Source: Acheta domesticus (lineage: Eukaryota; Arthropoda; Insecta; Orthoptera; Gryllidae). From it: a DNA stretch of 64,000 nucleotides. Where the stretch lies: contig JAHLJT010000631.1 of assembly GCA_031308135.1 (NCBI GenBank), forward strand, positions 191,288,955 through 191,352,954, given 5' to 3'. Every line of letters starts with the position of its first letter. Position 1 is the stretch's first letter. A program made the translations under genes and the position numbers. This document shows, one piece after another, positions 22,886 to 35,135 of the stretch. Under the pieces are notes generated by a model. It had not been told where the DNA came from and made no database searches. It worked only from the letters and a program-made list of their open reading frames with translations.

Positions 22886-24779
22886 AAGGGGAGCCTAATC
22901 TCACAGTGTAATGTGGGGTAGCCGAGAGTAATTAATTCTGTTCCGGTTTGCCCTGTAGTTCATCTCAAATTTAAATGTTGGTTCTTGTTTTGGTTAACTG
23001 TCAAGTGGCCATAGAGTCAAATGGCTTTTCTCGCACCCTCCAAATTTTCATGTGTACACTTCACAATTAGTTACAAGGACAATCCAGGATTTGAAGTGGG
23101 AAATTAAGAAATTTCTTAAATGGAGTTTTCTCTGAATGCTCAAGTGATGCAGGTTATTCCTTTGAGTAATGACATTACGCATAAAATTATCAACGTATTT
23201 GCGTAGGCCGTAACAGCTTTGTAAGTTATTGCATAAGTAGTCCTGCGGCTTCCGTCATTCTGTGAAAGCATGTATGATACTGTGATACAAATTCTAAATA
23301 TGCAATGGATTCCTTATTAAATATTTGAAAAAACATTATTTTAATGTCAGTTATTAATTTAAACATAATTAAACTGTAATATTTTAAATATACAGTATAA
23401 TATTATGTCAATGTGATCAAGGAAATACTCAATTTGGAAAACTGAAATAAATATTTTAAAGAAAAATTAGCACTTTTGAAAAAATGTTTAGTTTATACAA
23501 AATAGTTGATTAATAATACAAACAATACAAAAGTCATTTTTGAGTGATGGGTTGAATTTCGTGCCTTTTAAGCCCCTTTGATCTATCAAGAAAATTATTG
23601 AACAATTGCATTCCAAAAGGGGGAGGATCAACGACGGGCCAAAGGGAAGTTATTCCTCCATCTTTGTTTAGGCAAGAAGTTACTGTTTCATTGTTTAGGT
23701 CTTTTATTATTAGAACGTTTTCAGCCGCTAAATGATCGTTGCGTCTTTCAACGCTTACCGGATGTTTACAAAACAATATAAGATCGTCGGACTCCGCCGT
23801 TCTCCAACAGAAAATATTAGAAATATGAACGACCCAACAGAAAATGTTCGTAAATATGGCTAAATAATGTAGGATTAGTTGTTAAGTACTTAAAATTTTC
23901 GTTTATTTATTATATTGTACATTATAAATTTATTCTGAGGCCCGCCCTTACTCCCTTTTGGAATTTTCCCTGTAGCGGATTGGCTTTGATATGCAACTGT
24001 TAAATTGAATGGATCCATTAAAACGAAAAATACTAGCGCGAACACTTCCCTAAATCAGTTATGAAATGGTGAAAAGTCTGCTGGTCTATAACGGGATTCC
24101 TACTCGAAAAATTAATTTAATGTCAAGAAATGTCAAAATCAATATTTATTAATGTAATGGTAATATATGTTTAACCCAAATATTTGGAAAAATGTCTAAA
24201 GCAAATCTGTTGAAATGTTTAACCTATATTTCCCTTGGAATAAAGGTAAAATATTTTTAATATTGTTAATATGATTAAACCAAATTTTTGTTATTATGTT
24301 AAAATCAATGCTTATCTACCTAAAAGCATGATACATATGATTTAAATTTTTATTATTATCAGGGTAAAATAAGTTTAATATTAATGATATTTCTAAATCA
24401 AGTTTTGTTATTATGTTTAAGTTTACCCATGTTACGTATGTTACGTATTATCTATTTTTTATGCAACTGAGATCGCTAATAACCAAGAAGTTGAAAAACG
24501 CCCTAAAATAATTTTTTTTAAAAACTCTGCTGAAGTTGCATTGAATCGGCAGTGTCATCAAAACGTCAAGTGGGAAATTCAAACAATCAGTTGGTTTCAT
24601 TAACATTTTCTCTCATCAACGTGTGCTTCGCAATATCCAACTCTTTCAGACCGTCCACAATCCGGCGGTCACCCTCGCCATAAAAAAATCGTTATCGAAG
24701 CACCACTACGACCGCAAATCCATTTTTCCTGCGACCGACGACTCACCGACGCTTCAGAGTGATGGCCGCGTGTAGTGCG
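22886..24779. other. AT-rich, no recognised gene
   Basis: An imperfect direct repeat of about 130 bp may exist at 24240-24420 (shared TTTTTGTTATTATGTT blocks). An 80-codon minus-strand ORF at 23534-23776 is unrecognised and has no neighbours that support it. Confidence 0.45.
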
Positions 24780-25735
24780 ACACGTGTTGCATGCGGCAAC
24801 GGTGGTTATTCTATGGAGATTGTGCCAGTGACTGGGATGGTTGCGGTTACCCTGGTGATGCAGATGGTGTCGTTGGAAGTCTAAGGGGCGTTTGAAGATG
24901 TGGATGGCGGTTGAAGATGTGGACGATGGCTAAGGTGATCCTGTCCATGGATTGATTGAGAGGTGATTCCAGGCGCGTCAGTTGCCAAAGTTATAGTCCC
25001 GTAAATATTATCGCGAAAAATGGTGGATCACCGCTATTTTTCACCGACATGTGTGTTTGACACATTTTTCACAGACAGACTTGTATAGAGAATAGTGTGT
25101 GTGTATGTGTATGTGTGTGTGTGAGTAAGAGGTGAGATATAAAAAGGAAGAGGAAGGGATGATCGCGCGCAATCCATGACATTTGTTAGGGTATTGCTCG
25201 GGCATTTGGCTGGGTAATTCAGGGTATTGCATCGGGCAACTGGCGGGGATTGAAGAAACCATGGAAAACTACCGATAAAAGCAGCCGGCACCTGAAATTC
25301 TCCTCTAGTCAGCAGCTGAATTCGACCTAGCTATGTAGCGACTGTCGAAAATCTTGCCACCGACGCAACTCAAACTCTAAAAGCTCCTGCCAGAGGCACT
25401 GCAATGACATCAATATTGATGCCCGGAACCACCTATGCCGGTCCTGCTCTCCTGTCAATGGTGATTACGGTGACGTTGTGGGGCCTCCGGTGTTTCTTGC
25501 GGTAAAAATGGTATGTGGTTGTAGTAGATTTCCAGTAATGAAGATGCCGTTAAAGATGTTTTTCACAGCGGATTATGATGTCGGCGACGTATTGATGGCT
25601 GTGACGGTTCTGGTGATACAGATGCTGACGACGGCGGCTTTACCGGTGGAGATAGCAGAGTTTTATTTGGCGGTGATGGTTGTGTCGGTAGGTTTGCTGA
25701 TGCATCTCTTAAACAAAGAGGAGGAAAGATATTGA
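24780..25735. repeat. GTG-rich degenerate trinucleotide tract, split by a SINE
   Basis: Sequence at 24780-24950 and 25451-25735 is rich in GATGTGG, GGTGAT and GACGGCGG words on the plus strand, with no fixed period that I could establish. The two parts are separated only by SINE copy E and its target-site duplication, so they were once one tract of about 455 bp. An 85-codon plus-strand ORF (25478-25735) is a translation of this skew. Confidence 0.5.
24951..25450 (-). mobile_element. tRNA-derived SINE, copy E with target-site duplication
   Basis: Reads on the minus strand from about 25440 to 24951: GGCATAGGTGGTTC, ATCAATATTGATGTCATTG, GATTTTCGACAGTCGCTAC, TAGCTAGGTCGAATTCAG, a duplicated GCAATACCC block, a (TG)n/(CA)n-rich middle near 25100, then TTTACGGGACTATAAC and a tail of CAATCAATCC. 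The B box is degraded. Flanking direct repeats CCTGTCCATGG (24940-24950) and CCTGTCAATGG (25451-25461) agree at 10 of 11 positions. Confidence 0.85.
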
Positions 25736-26679
25736 TATCGAAACTGAGATACAAGGTGAATTGGCGCAATGGTTTGAAGCAGACGATAGACCTAAGATAG
25801 TTTCTGGGTTCGCGAAAAAGATCTTCATTTTGGCGAATGTGTCGTTCATCGAAATAAATTAGCAATTAATAAATTAGTATTAAGTTTTAAGAAACTTTCC
25901 CTTCAATTATTGTCCTATATCAGTAATTACTTATCTTACAGTTTCATCGGTAATTTGCATCGGTATCGTCATGTATTACGAACAGTAATTTGAAAGCAAA
26001 GAGTAAAAAATATTTGTAACATATTCGAATATGTCATACGGATTGTTCCTAGCACATATAAACGTAAATATGTATTGTTGTTTCTGTCAAAAATTCTTAA
26101 CTATTGCTTCACTAATCAAAAGTTCTCCTTAAATGCTGTAACAGATTGTCACCAGATCTCAGGAACTGATGTATCAAGGGGTAGGGAGTTGGTGATATTA
26201 GTGATTGATGAGGGCAGTTTGTGATGTGAAGGGGAACATGACACTAGGGTGGAGTTTCGAGATGTGACGAACGCGATGGCGTGAACACCTGCGTGCCGGA
26301 GACGGGTGTGCTAAGCGGCCGGAGTTTTGTTGCTAGATATCCGACATCACCGGGCAATATCGGTGCCAGAGGCAGAGGGTAACATCATGTAGGCGTCAGG
26401 GGATGATAATGATGATACGTGAGCCAAGCTGCTGGAAAGTTATTGTATCCAGAATCCCCAGATACATAAACTAGTTCATTTTTTGCGTTGTCGGTTCCGA
26501 TTGTATATCCAAACTAGAGCCTGCAATAGCAAAAATGCTACCAAACAAAACTACAGAAAATGGTTTTCCAAAAAATAGGGCGCACATTGTTCAACAACAA
26601 ATAAAATACTCTCATAAAACACTGAAATACATTTAATATTTTAATAAAAAGAGTTTGTATGCCTACTATAGCAATTTAG
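25736..26679. other. No recognised feature
   Basis: AT-rich, then G/T-rich at 26160-26400. Nothing coding or repetitive recognised with confidence. Confidence 0.45.
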
Positions 26680-27234
26680 TATACAGGTTGTCCGGGGAGG
26701 AAACGTCGAAACTTTCAAAAATAAGCTTTAAGACACTTCTAAGCATATTTTATCTAATAAACTACGAGGATATTCCGAATGGTTAAGCCGCAATAAGCAC
26801 TCAAAATTTGGTTTGAAAAATTGATTTATAGGCAAAAATTTGCATTATAGAAGCATAGGAACACTTCAGAAACATATAAATTGTTTATTATTTACAAAAG
26901 AAATAAATATATTTGTTCAGAAAGAAAAATTAAGCGTGGAATAAAAAAACACCCAATTTACACACTTCCACTGCTTTTTTATTTCTCGCTTAATTTTTCT
27001 GTCTGAGCAAATATATCCATTTCTTTTGTAAATAAGAAACAATTTACATGTTTTCATGCTTCCATAATGCAAATTTTTGCCTAGAAATCATTTTTTCAAA
27101 CCAACCTTTGAGTGCTCATTGCTGGCTCAACAATTCGGAATATCCACGTAGTTTATTAGGCAAGATATGCTTAGAATTGTGCTTAAGAGCTTATTTTCGA
27201 AGTTTCGACGTTTCCTCCCCGGACACCCTGTATA
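26680..27234. mobile_element. Long foldback MITE (555 bp) with TA duplication
   Basis: Two arms of about 250 bp form an almost continuous inverted repeat. The left end is TATACAGGTTGTCCGGGGAG; the right end reverse-complemented is TATACAGGGTGTCCGGGGAG. Both continue with GAAACGTCGAAACTT and stay alignable to AATTAAGCG near 26935 and 26995, leaving a loop of about 25-50 bp. TA at both outer edges fits a TA target-site duplication and Tc1/mariner-like ends. No transposase. A transcript across it would form a long hairpin RNA (inference). Confidence 0.85.
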
Positions 27235-28839
27235 TGGATACATAATGCAAGAGTTTTTAAGATACCAAGAATATCACGCAAGTGGCTTCAATGAATAATC
27301 ACCTGAATAGTAAAATTAATATACAATGCTGGGTGGTCTCTTTCTTAGAGTGTTAATGTCGCATGACAGCAGTGTCCTAAGCAGTGAAGCACTAATTACG
27401 AGAATTCGGTCGAAAAGCCCTATATGAGGAAATGTAGGATAGATAGCACAATCAAATATTTGCATTCTTCAGTCAAAATCGATACTGTTTCATTGCTTTT
27501 GGGTTTTTCTCGACGTCTCGGGGCATCTATAAATTATCATGAATACCAGTTACCTCGCCGGAGGTTCCGTAGTTTTATTTCAATTTCTGCGCGCGTTGGA
27601 AATAGTATAGATATCACGGGAGTTACAGCTGTGCTGAAGTGTATATGAAAAATCTCTAATCTACCCCAAACCAATATTAATATAATCCAAAATCTCCATT
27701 ATGGCTTTAAGTGATAACATTTCTCGTCAACTATTTGTTGCTACCTGTCTGTCCCAACAAGGTAAAAGGAAATTTCATGGCATTGGCCGTTCACGTTACG
27801 CTACTCTGTATCTAGAGCTTCTAGGGGCAACGAAAAGTTCTCTAAGGAAGGCTGAGTGCAGCTGCAAAAAGCCTCAGCCTTCACTCCCTTCGTAATCGAG
27901 TCTCCGTGTCCAGTCTTGGGAAAGACCGCAGAAGCCCGATGCTCTCTCCACGCACAAAGCACTACAGAGGCGTTCTCGCAGAAACATTGAAGAAAATCTC
28001 TTTAGGGTACAAACAGGATGTGACACGGCGCGAAGTGTGCGGCAAAATCAATGGAAACATGAGAAATGCACAAAAAACCGGCACGCCGTATGATTTGTTA
28101 ATTTTTATTTTATTGGAAACGGTTAGATTTTTGTTTTCTTGGCAAATATTATGAAATGGTATTTACGCTGTGTGTGGTGAACGACTGATCAATAAAGTGT
28201 TTTCAATACCCTTATAAAACTATCTAAATATAAATACCTCGGTAATCTAGGTGTCATTATTAATATGTTAAAATGGGTACCAGATAATTCATTGTTTAAA
28301 TAGGAAAAAATGCACCTTACTCTTAGATCGTTTCTTTTCTACCCCAAATTCCACGCTGTTGTAAATCGCTATTGCGTATGTTTTGAATCCCTCACTGATT
28401 TACGTATTTCTTAGAATTTAATATTGATGTTACAAGAGTCAAATATTGATGTCAAAGAGCCTAAGGGGGCTTTCAAAACTGATAATTACGTAAGTAACTT
28501 TACAGAATGATGAAATAAAAAAATTGATGAAAATAATGCAATTTTTCCTATATTTAGAGAATTGCGAAAACGTTCCTATGCATTAAGAAAGACCTTTTTC
28601 AAACTGGGCGCATCACAGGACGGGTAGCACAAGGATAGTAGGTCTTGAGAGATGTGCAAAGGGTATGGCCATAGTCTCAGCCAGCAGAATCGAGTGTTGC
28701 GCAAGGAGTATAACCAGGTCTCGAGGAACGGGAGCGAGGGTTCTGCTCGGAATAAGGCAATTGGTCTAGACATGACTAGAGTTGGGGATTTCCCCAAGGG
28801 GTACGTCGATCGACATGGGTTAGCGGGGGCGCGGGAAAA
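27235..28839. other. No recognised gene; one perfect hairpin
   Basis: Unannotated. A 10-bp perfect stem GAAGGCTGAG...CTCAGCCTTC lies at 27847-27882 with a 16-nt loop. Similar words GTGTTGCGCAAGGAG near 28693 and TATTGCGCGAAGAG near 28841 may reflect an old duplication. Confidence 0.4.
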
Positions 28840-29280
28840 TATTGCGCGAAGAGTATAACTTCGGGCACAGGCAATTGAAGCGAAGGTTGCGCTGGGCGAA
28901 ACTTGCGGATGTGACGATGATCCAAGTCAGCCTGAGCCAGAGTTGCGCCGCTCTGCTCAGAACAGCCGGCGCGAGTGTTGCGCACATGCAGCCAGCGCGC
29001 CGGCGGCGGGGCGGAAGCGTAGACCGAAGCGCCGCCACTGTACCCGGTGTCCGCGCGGTGCGGCTCATTAAGCCCATTATCAGCGGCGGGTTTCGGGGGT
29101 CGCGCGCCGTGTTACCGCGTCGCTTCCCGCCGTCCTCACCGTCCTCACCGCCCTCGCGTCACTGCTGCAGCAGGCAGGCTGCGAGTAATGGCCGATGCCG
29201 GGCAGACACGTTCTGCGTGTGGCTGGGACGCGTTCGTTCTACGAATGGTTGCGTGTTGCTGCGGCTAGTCCCTGATCGTA
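28840..29280. other. GC-rich, CpG-rich island
   Basis: CpG-dense, with GGCTCATTAAGCCCATTA at about 29062-29079. The 148-codon plus-strand ORF (28842-29288) has no domain and low-complexity stretches. Candidate regulatory DNA by composition. Confidence 0.4.
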
Positions 29281-31185
29281 GTTCCTAAATGCGTGAACAT
29301 TATAATTGGTGCCTGCATTTCTTTTGTTGAATTTCGTTAACATTCGTTATTCATTTATCGTCACTCAATTTACTGGAGAACGTCATTTTGGCCATTCTGT
29401 AGGTGCTACGCGTTTTGCTCTAGTACCTGCAGTGTGAGAAGTTGCGAGTTAAACTCGAACGTTTAACGAATCGAATCAGGAAATTAAGGGCAGAGCAAGT
29501 TGTAGTCACCTCTTGCCACTTCATTGTTGTATCTCTCAAATTATTAAAGCATCTACGCTGTTTACATTCCGAGGTCTGTGAAAGGCGATTGAGCACATTT
29601 CTGCGCCGCGATTTAGCTTATTATCGACACTGTAGTGAATATTACCTGGATTAGTACTATCATCAACGTTATTGCTGCCATTAAGGCAACCATTTCCGTC
29701 TTTACAGCTATTATTCGTAATCATTATGTTATTGATTCTGTACTAAATCACTGCCTTAATTACCCTTATTACTACTGTCTCTGTGGGTCAGCTTTATTGC
29801 TGCTACAACATATAAATGTCATTAATTCACTATCGCATCTATCCCCATCTTCCTGGATTGCAAGGGCGTCATCGCTCCCTCAACCCTCCGCTTGCACGTA
29901 GCGTTCTGACATCTGGAGCACTTTGCACCAGGCACTGCCCATCTATTGTCGGCTCCACCTTCGCCCCGAAGGGTACGTCACTTCCTTGGACGGGCCTGCC
30001 TACGGGAGTTAACTGCTGCCCTCGTGCCTTGAAGCCGTATTTACCGCTACCTCTCGTGTCACCACATATCACCGCTCTATACACAGAGCGGGTCGGATCG
30101 CCGTTGTTCCTCCGCCCGGCCCCCCATTATCCTGCGCCTACGTCATCGCGCCTTGGGCCATTTCGCAGCCCCCGGCGTTTGCGCCGCGCCAAAGCCTCCA
30201 CCATTCTCACGCCGCGCCGGCGCTATCTCCACGCTCCCCGACCTCGCGCCTCCGTCAAAGTCTGCCTCAATCTCGTGTCACCCGTATATCGACAGGTCCA
30301 CGGCCCCTCGGTCAATTGAGTTGCCAGGATATTGTGTCTAGTTTGATCTTCGAAACGTGCAGTTTCGGTTTTAATATTTTAATATGAAATCGGACGATGT
30401 TACGCGGAAGGAGGCCAACTCACGTTCAATGTTTTTAAATAAAATGATATGTTAATATTTCTTCTCTGTAGACCTCTGTTTCCTTCCTCCAATCATAGTT
30501 GGCAATTTGCGACAGATGAGGGTCGGAACTTTTCGACGTTGTGCAGAATCATATCTAAGCAACCCAAATAGCCTTTAATATCAATTTGTATAGTTTTGAG
30601 GCTTGGTCTCTTTCTGCGTAACACCATTCAAATGCTTTTTGGAGCTGAGAACAGGCAGACGGTCAGTTTTTTAGTACGTCAAAACTTTGTCCAATTACTT
30701 TGTACACATTTTGGAACTTATGGAATACGAGATTTATGGTTAAATTTGTTTGTAACTTTGCGTAAACTCTTTGCATATAAATATTACGAGTTATATTTTA
30801 TACAATTTATATAATCTGCTCTGAATGTAAAATGAAAGTATAGAACGTAGTTCCGTTTAAAATTATTTTCTTTTGCCATTTTTGGAATTAGCCAGATAAA
30901 AACTACATTAGACTTTTTTCTTTCTCAAATAATTTCAAAACAGCAACTTCGTTTGTTTACACTGAAGCACAGATTACCACGAACATATGTACTTCATAGA
31001 GATGCGTTTGAAATTCTCTTATCACAGTCTTCGACTATCACAAGCAGCATCTCAGCGCCTGAACGTCCAGAGCAGCGCCAGTTGACCAATATCTCTCTCA
31101 TCTCCGCATCCGAAACCCGATGCGCTTCTCTCTTCGCCGCGCCCTGGAGCTCGCTTACCTGATTATCTCCCACCCACCTCGCCAC
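29281..31185. other. No recognised gene; GC-rich patch
   Basis: Mostly AT-rich, with a C-rich patch at about 29860-30300 (CCCCGGCG, GCGCCGCGCC) that opens a 167-codon plus-strand ORF (29816-30319) without any recognisable domain. Confidence 0.45.
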
Positions 31186-31189
31186 CCCT

Positions 31190-31880
31190 CTCACTTCGAT
31201 GACCCCACGCACTTTGCCCATTCCGGCCCCCACCCACTTCGCCCTTCCACCCACTTCACCTTACCAGCCAATCCACCCGCTCCGCCCTTCCGGCCGATCA
31301 GCCCATTCCGTCCATTTCACTTGTTTCGCTCTCCCGCCCTATCTGTCCATCCCATCCACTCCACCAACTTCACCCTCCCACCCAATCTGATCATCCCATT
31401 CACTCAACTCCCTACGTCCTTCAGCCAAACCGACCATCCATCCCATCTACTCCACCCGCTCCGACCAAAGCCCGGTCGGGCCATCCCGTTCACTCCTCCC
31501 GCTTCACCCAACCGCCCGATCAGGCCATCCCGTTCACTTCACCCACTTCACCCTCCCGCCCAATTGACTTATCCCCTTTACTTCATCCCCCTTCGCCCTC
31601 CGGCTCAATGCTATCCTCCCACTCAGCCCTTCCGCCCGAACAGCCATCCCATCCACATCACACGCTTCGTTCTCCCGCCCAATCTACCCATCTCATCATT
31701 TCACCCGCTCCGCACTCCCTCCCTCAATCCTCCCAGCCCACCCGCCCCACATATTTCTCCGATTCTGCCTACACCGCTCATTCCCTACTTCCCTCACACT
31801 ACTCTTTTCACCGAATCCGCTACCTACCCACCCCACCTAATCCGCTTCACCCCACTCCGTGCCAACGCAGTCCCCTCATC
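31190..31880. repeat. 44-bp pyrimidine-rich minisatellite
   Basis: Degenerate head-to-tail units of 43-44 bp. A typical unit opens CGCCCAATC, continues CCATCCC, then TTCAC, CCACTTC and ACCCTCC. Several units are exactly 44 bp, for example those opening CGGCCGATCAGCCC, CGCCCTATCTG, CACCCAATCTG, CGCCCGATCAGGCC and CGCCCAATTGAC. Some units are shortened. Plus strand almost free of G outside CpG. The 365-codon ORF (31120-32217) across it is a Pro/His-rich translation of the repeat and not called. Confidence 0.85.
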
Positions 31881-31889
31881 GCTCCACAC

Positions 31890-32430
31890 CGATCCACTCC
31901 GCTACGCTCCACCCCGCCTCGTTCTGGCCCGCCCCGCCCCTCCCCCCCATCACCCGCCCGCGCAGCGCCTCGTCGACGGCGACGGCGGTGGCGGCGGCGC
32001 CTGCGGCAGGTCAGAGGGCGCGCGCGTCGCGAGGGGGCGGGGCCGCGGTTATGGCCGGCGGAGGCCCGCAGCTTTGCTGGCGGACATTAATCAGCAAACA
32101 GCAGCGCCCGGAATCGCGGCCGGGCGGCGGTGGCGATGGCGGCGGCGGCGGCGGGGCAGGGGGCGTGGCGGTGACCAACGCGTGCGGCCGCGCGTGACGC
32201 GTGGCACGGCCGTTTAATTAATGCTAACAGGGCCGGGCGGGGGAGGCGGCGAGCGGGCCGGGGAGGCTGCGTGCTGCCGCGGGCTACGCCGACGGAGTTT
32301 CGTCGGGGAGGTAGTCCAGAAGGGGACCGCCGCCGCGTCCGAGTCCGACGCGCCTCTGTCCCTGACATCATAGGCTCGTGTGAGCTCGCCGCCCGGCCCG
32401 ATAGCCGCCGGCGCACAGTGCCTCCAAACG
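31890..32430. other. GC-rich, CpG-rich island
   Basis: Very CpG-dense (GGCCGCGGTTATGGCCGG, GGCGGCGGCGGCGG), with an AT island CGTTTAATTAATGCTAAC at 32211-32228 and GGACATTAATCAGC near 32082. It directly follows the 44-bp minisatellite. Candidate promoter/enhancer by composition only. Confidence 0.45.
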
Positions 32431-32812
32431 TGGCATTCGAAGGACAAAACTATTGTATTGCCAAAGAAGAAACTTGGAATCTTCTTTTTACTTCCTCGCC
32501 TGTTACTCACGTAATAAAAAGTATTGTAATTGCAAACAAGTGGTGAAACAGAACGGCACAAGACTTTCTCGTACTAGTTTTCTATTTTCTTTGGTCTGAG
32601 CTAGTTCTTCGAACTTGCCACATACTCTAGCCAGCTGACATCTACAGCCGCCCGAAGTACATTTTTTACTTTCCCGTTAACGTACGTATATACGGAGTAA
32701 AATAAGTAATGCTGCGTAAAAAGGTTTTCGGCAGAAAAAAAATCGTTGCCGGGCCGTGATAACGAAAATGGATAAATTGAGTTCCTAAATTGAGAAAAAA
32801 ATCTAACACGTG

Positions 32813-33235
32813 GTGTAGCCAGAATCCCTATTTGTGGGACATTGATACCGAAAAACCAATTGAAAGCAAAACGTCCCGCCGTCCGGTGTATGTGAACAAC
32901 ACCCATGTCCATCTGGCCAGAGTCTAAGCTCTGAAATTTTGAGAAACATTCATTTATTTTTGGGGTACTTTACATGAAGCGGCCTGGGCATTTTCAAAAT
33001 TTTCTCAAAAATGGCTCCAAATTTTTTCTATAAATTTCTTGTAAGAATAGGGTAAAATACACTTATTAAGATGGATTAGAGTAAAATACACTTATTTTGA
33101 CGGTTAGCAGTTTTCGAAAATTCAGAGTTAAATTATCAATATTTTCCGGCGTCCTCCTACAACTGCAAAATTGAAGATACAAATTTTTCCTTCAAATGAA
33201 ATTTGTTCATCATTGTGAGTTCTTGTTTAAGGTCC
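32813..33235 (+). repeat. Dispersed repeat family R1, copy 1
   Basis: Shares ordered blocks with the inverted copy at 39754-40190: GTGTAGCCAGAATC, TTGATACC, CCGTCCG, TTTTTGGGGTACT, CATGAAG, CATTTTCAA, TTTTCGAAAATT, CTCCTACAACT and TTGAAGATACA. Order and spacing match over more than 400 bp, so the two are diverged copies of one element. No coding frame. Family unknown. Confidence 0.7.
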
Positions 33236-33440
33236 TCTACAGTTTTGACATTTTTAGTACTTTTCGGGCAATATGGCAATTTCGGGCAATATTCAAAAAA
33301 ATTGCAAAAACAATATTTTCTCAAAAACCGCTCCAATTTTTTTCTTTAAACTTTTCTTAATGTAAGTTTTTCAAAATCTCAACACCTCGAGTCCTTCTGA
33401 CCGTCCGTCCGTTTGTTCGCCGTCCGCATCCCGGTAAAAA

Positions 33441-35060
33441 CTAGTCAAACTAAATGCTAATTTTAGAATTCCAATAAATTCAATATTCAAATTCAATATA
33501 TATCAAGAATTCTGATTGTAATGGGCACCCATCTTGAAATCTTTCATCGCTCTTTCATACAGTGGATTGACCGTCCAAATGAGATTATTATTTTTGTTAC
33601 CGGACAGTCGACTATTGAAATGCATTCATATACAGTTCTGGGAAATATACAATACGATGTGATTCATGTTGACTATCAACAATAGTTTGCAGAACAAAAC
33701 AAAATTAAATGGATATTTGTTCAAGAAATTTAATGAAATTATTGGAGGAAAGATATTAATTCGAAACTGAAATATGGTAAACAAACATTCCTGTAAAATA
33801 ACGAAACTATTGAATTCTCTTTAGCAACGTTCATGCTAAATACATGAAAGGGATGCTTTGAAAATTATTATAGCGTACTTATATTCGAACTGGTGACATT
33901 GAATAGTTTGTGTTGCAGTTGACAGAAAGGAGAATAATAGATCATTGTACTTCTGCAGAAATATTATCCGAGTTTTTTTATGTCATGTACCATAACCATG
34001 CACAGACGTGGAAAAATTACCAGCAAAATCAAAATTCTACAGAAAAATATGAATCTGATATAAAATACATTTTTTTCTCTTAAAAAATAATATTTAATTT
34101 TCTTTTCCGGGATAAGGTCAACAAACGTATCATTACGATAGTTCCACAAGTAAAATCGTGCAAGTAAATAACACTTTACGCAGAGTGCGCACATTTACAA
34201 ATGCTTACTAGATAGGGAACGAGTAAAATATTGATTATTTTGATGAATTGCCTTTTTAGTTAATGTTTGATTACAACAGCAGTTTCTCAACTCGAATTCG
34301 TAACCGCAAATGCTGTGTTCTTTATTGAGAGGTGAGTGGAGTATTGCGGCATTTAGTATTTAGGAGATAAGACTGCCACTTGAATTGGAGGTGAAGTTAG
34401 GTGAAGTGAAAAGTTTGAATACGTACAGAATTAAAACTTCAGTCATGTCTCTACAAAAATTATTTCATCATTTTATATGTTTTATTTAAAATTTAATTTA
34501 TTTTCGAGCGACTACCTTTAACTGTACATATGTTTATACGTTAATATTTTCTCTCAGTTAAATGAAAGAAAAAAGTTATTTAATCTTTTACAGTGTTATA
34601 AATATTTCCTCTCTAATGTCATACCAATTATAAATATTGGAAACACGGTTAAATAAAGAATTTAATTCTCGTGGCACTCAGATCGTACTAATGCGCATCG
34701 AATTCAGAGAGTTATTAAAAACCGATCTTGCCTTTATATTCATGGAGATGATACTATGCTCATAGAATAAAAAGAATTCAACTGAAAACAGTTGCATCTT
34801 ATTGCCCTGGGATCCCCTGCACGTTGATTATACAACCGTAGCAACAATATATAGGCATTGTGAGTAATGTTCTTTATAAATATAATTCTTCATCTATAGA
34901 TAAAAACGTACAGTCAAACTTAGAGATCTGTTGCTGTCGTAATGCTGCTATCAATATTGAATGATTTCTCCAACGTTACACATGTTATATTATTATTACA
35001 TATTATTACCTGACTTCCCCACGTTGCCCAAGTATTTACCACAATTATCTATTAAACAGG
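33441..35060. other. AT-rich, no recognised feature
   Basis: Only short ORFs; no repeat or RNA recognised. Confidence 0.5.
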
Positions 35061-35061
35061 C

Positions 35062-35135
35062 ATTTAGGACGGCTCATGGACAGCGTTCTACCTTCCGAGG
35101 TATGGTCTCAGTTTGATTCCTGGACGAGGCAAAAA
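35062..35135 (+). repeat. tRNA-like (SINE head) sequence, family uncertain
   Basis: ACGGCTCATGGACAGCG (A-box-like, about 35070) is followed after about 30 bp by GTTTGATTCC (B-box-like, 35111-35120). The spacing fits an internal polymerase III promoter, but I could not fold a full tRNA cloverleaf and the flanks do not match the main SINE family. Possibly the head of a second SINE family. Confidence 0.35.

Noticed and set aside
25478..25735. 85-codon hydrophobic ORF as a membrane protein
   Set aside because: Val/Met/Leu-rich translation of GTG-rich low-complexity DNA that a SINE interrupts just upstream.
28690..28860. Tandem duplication based on GTTGCGCAAGGAG/ATTGCGCGAAGAG
   Set aside because: Beyond about 20 bases the two segments do not align convincingly by eye.
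31120..32217. 365-codon Pro/His-rich plus-strand ORF
   Set aside because: Covers the 44-bp minisatellite, whose G-poor strand rarely forms stops; the period is not a multiple of 3 and no domain is present.
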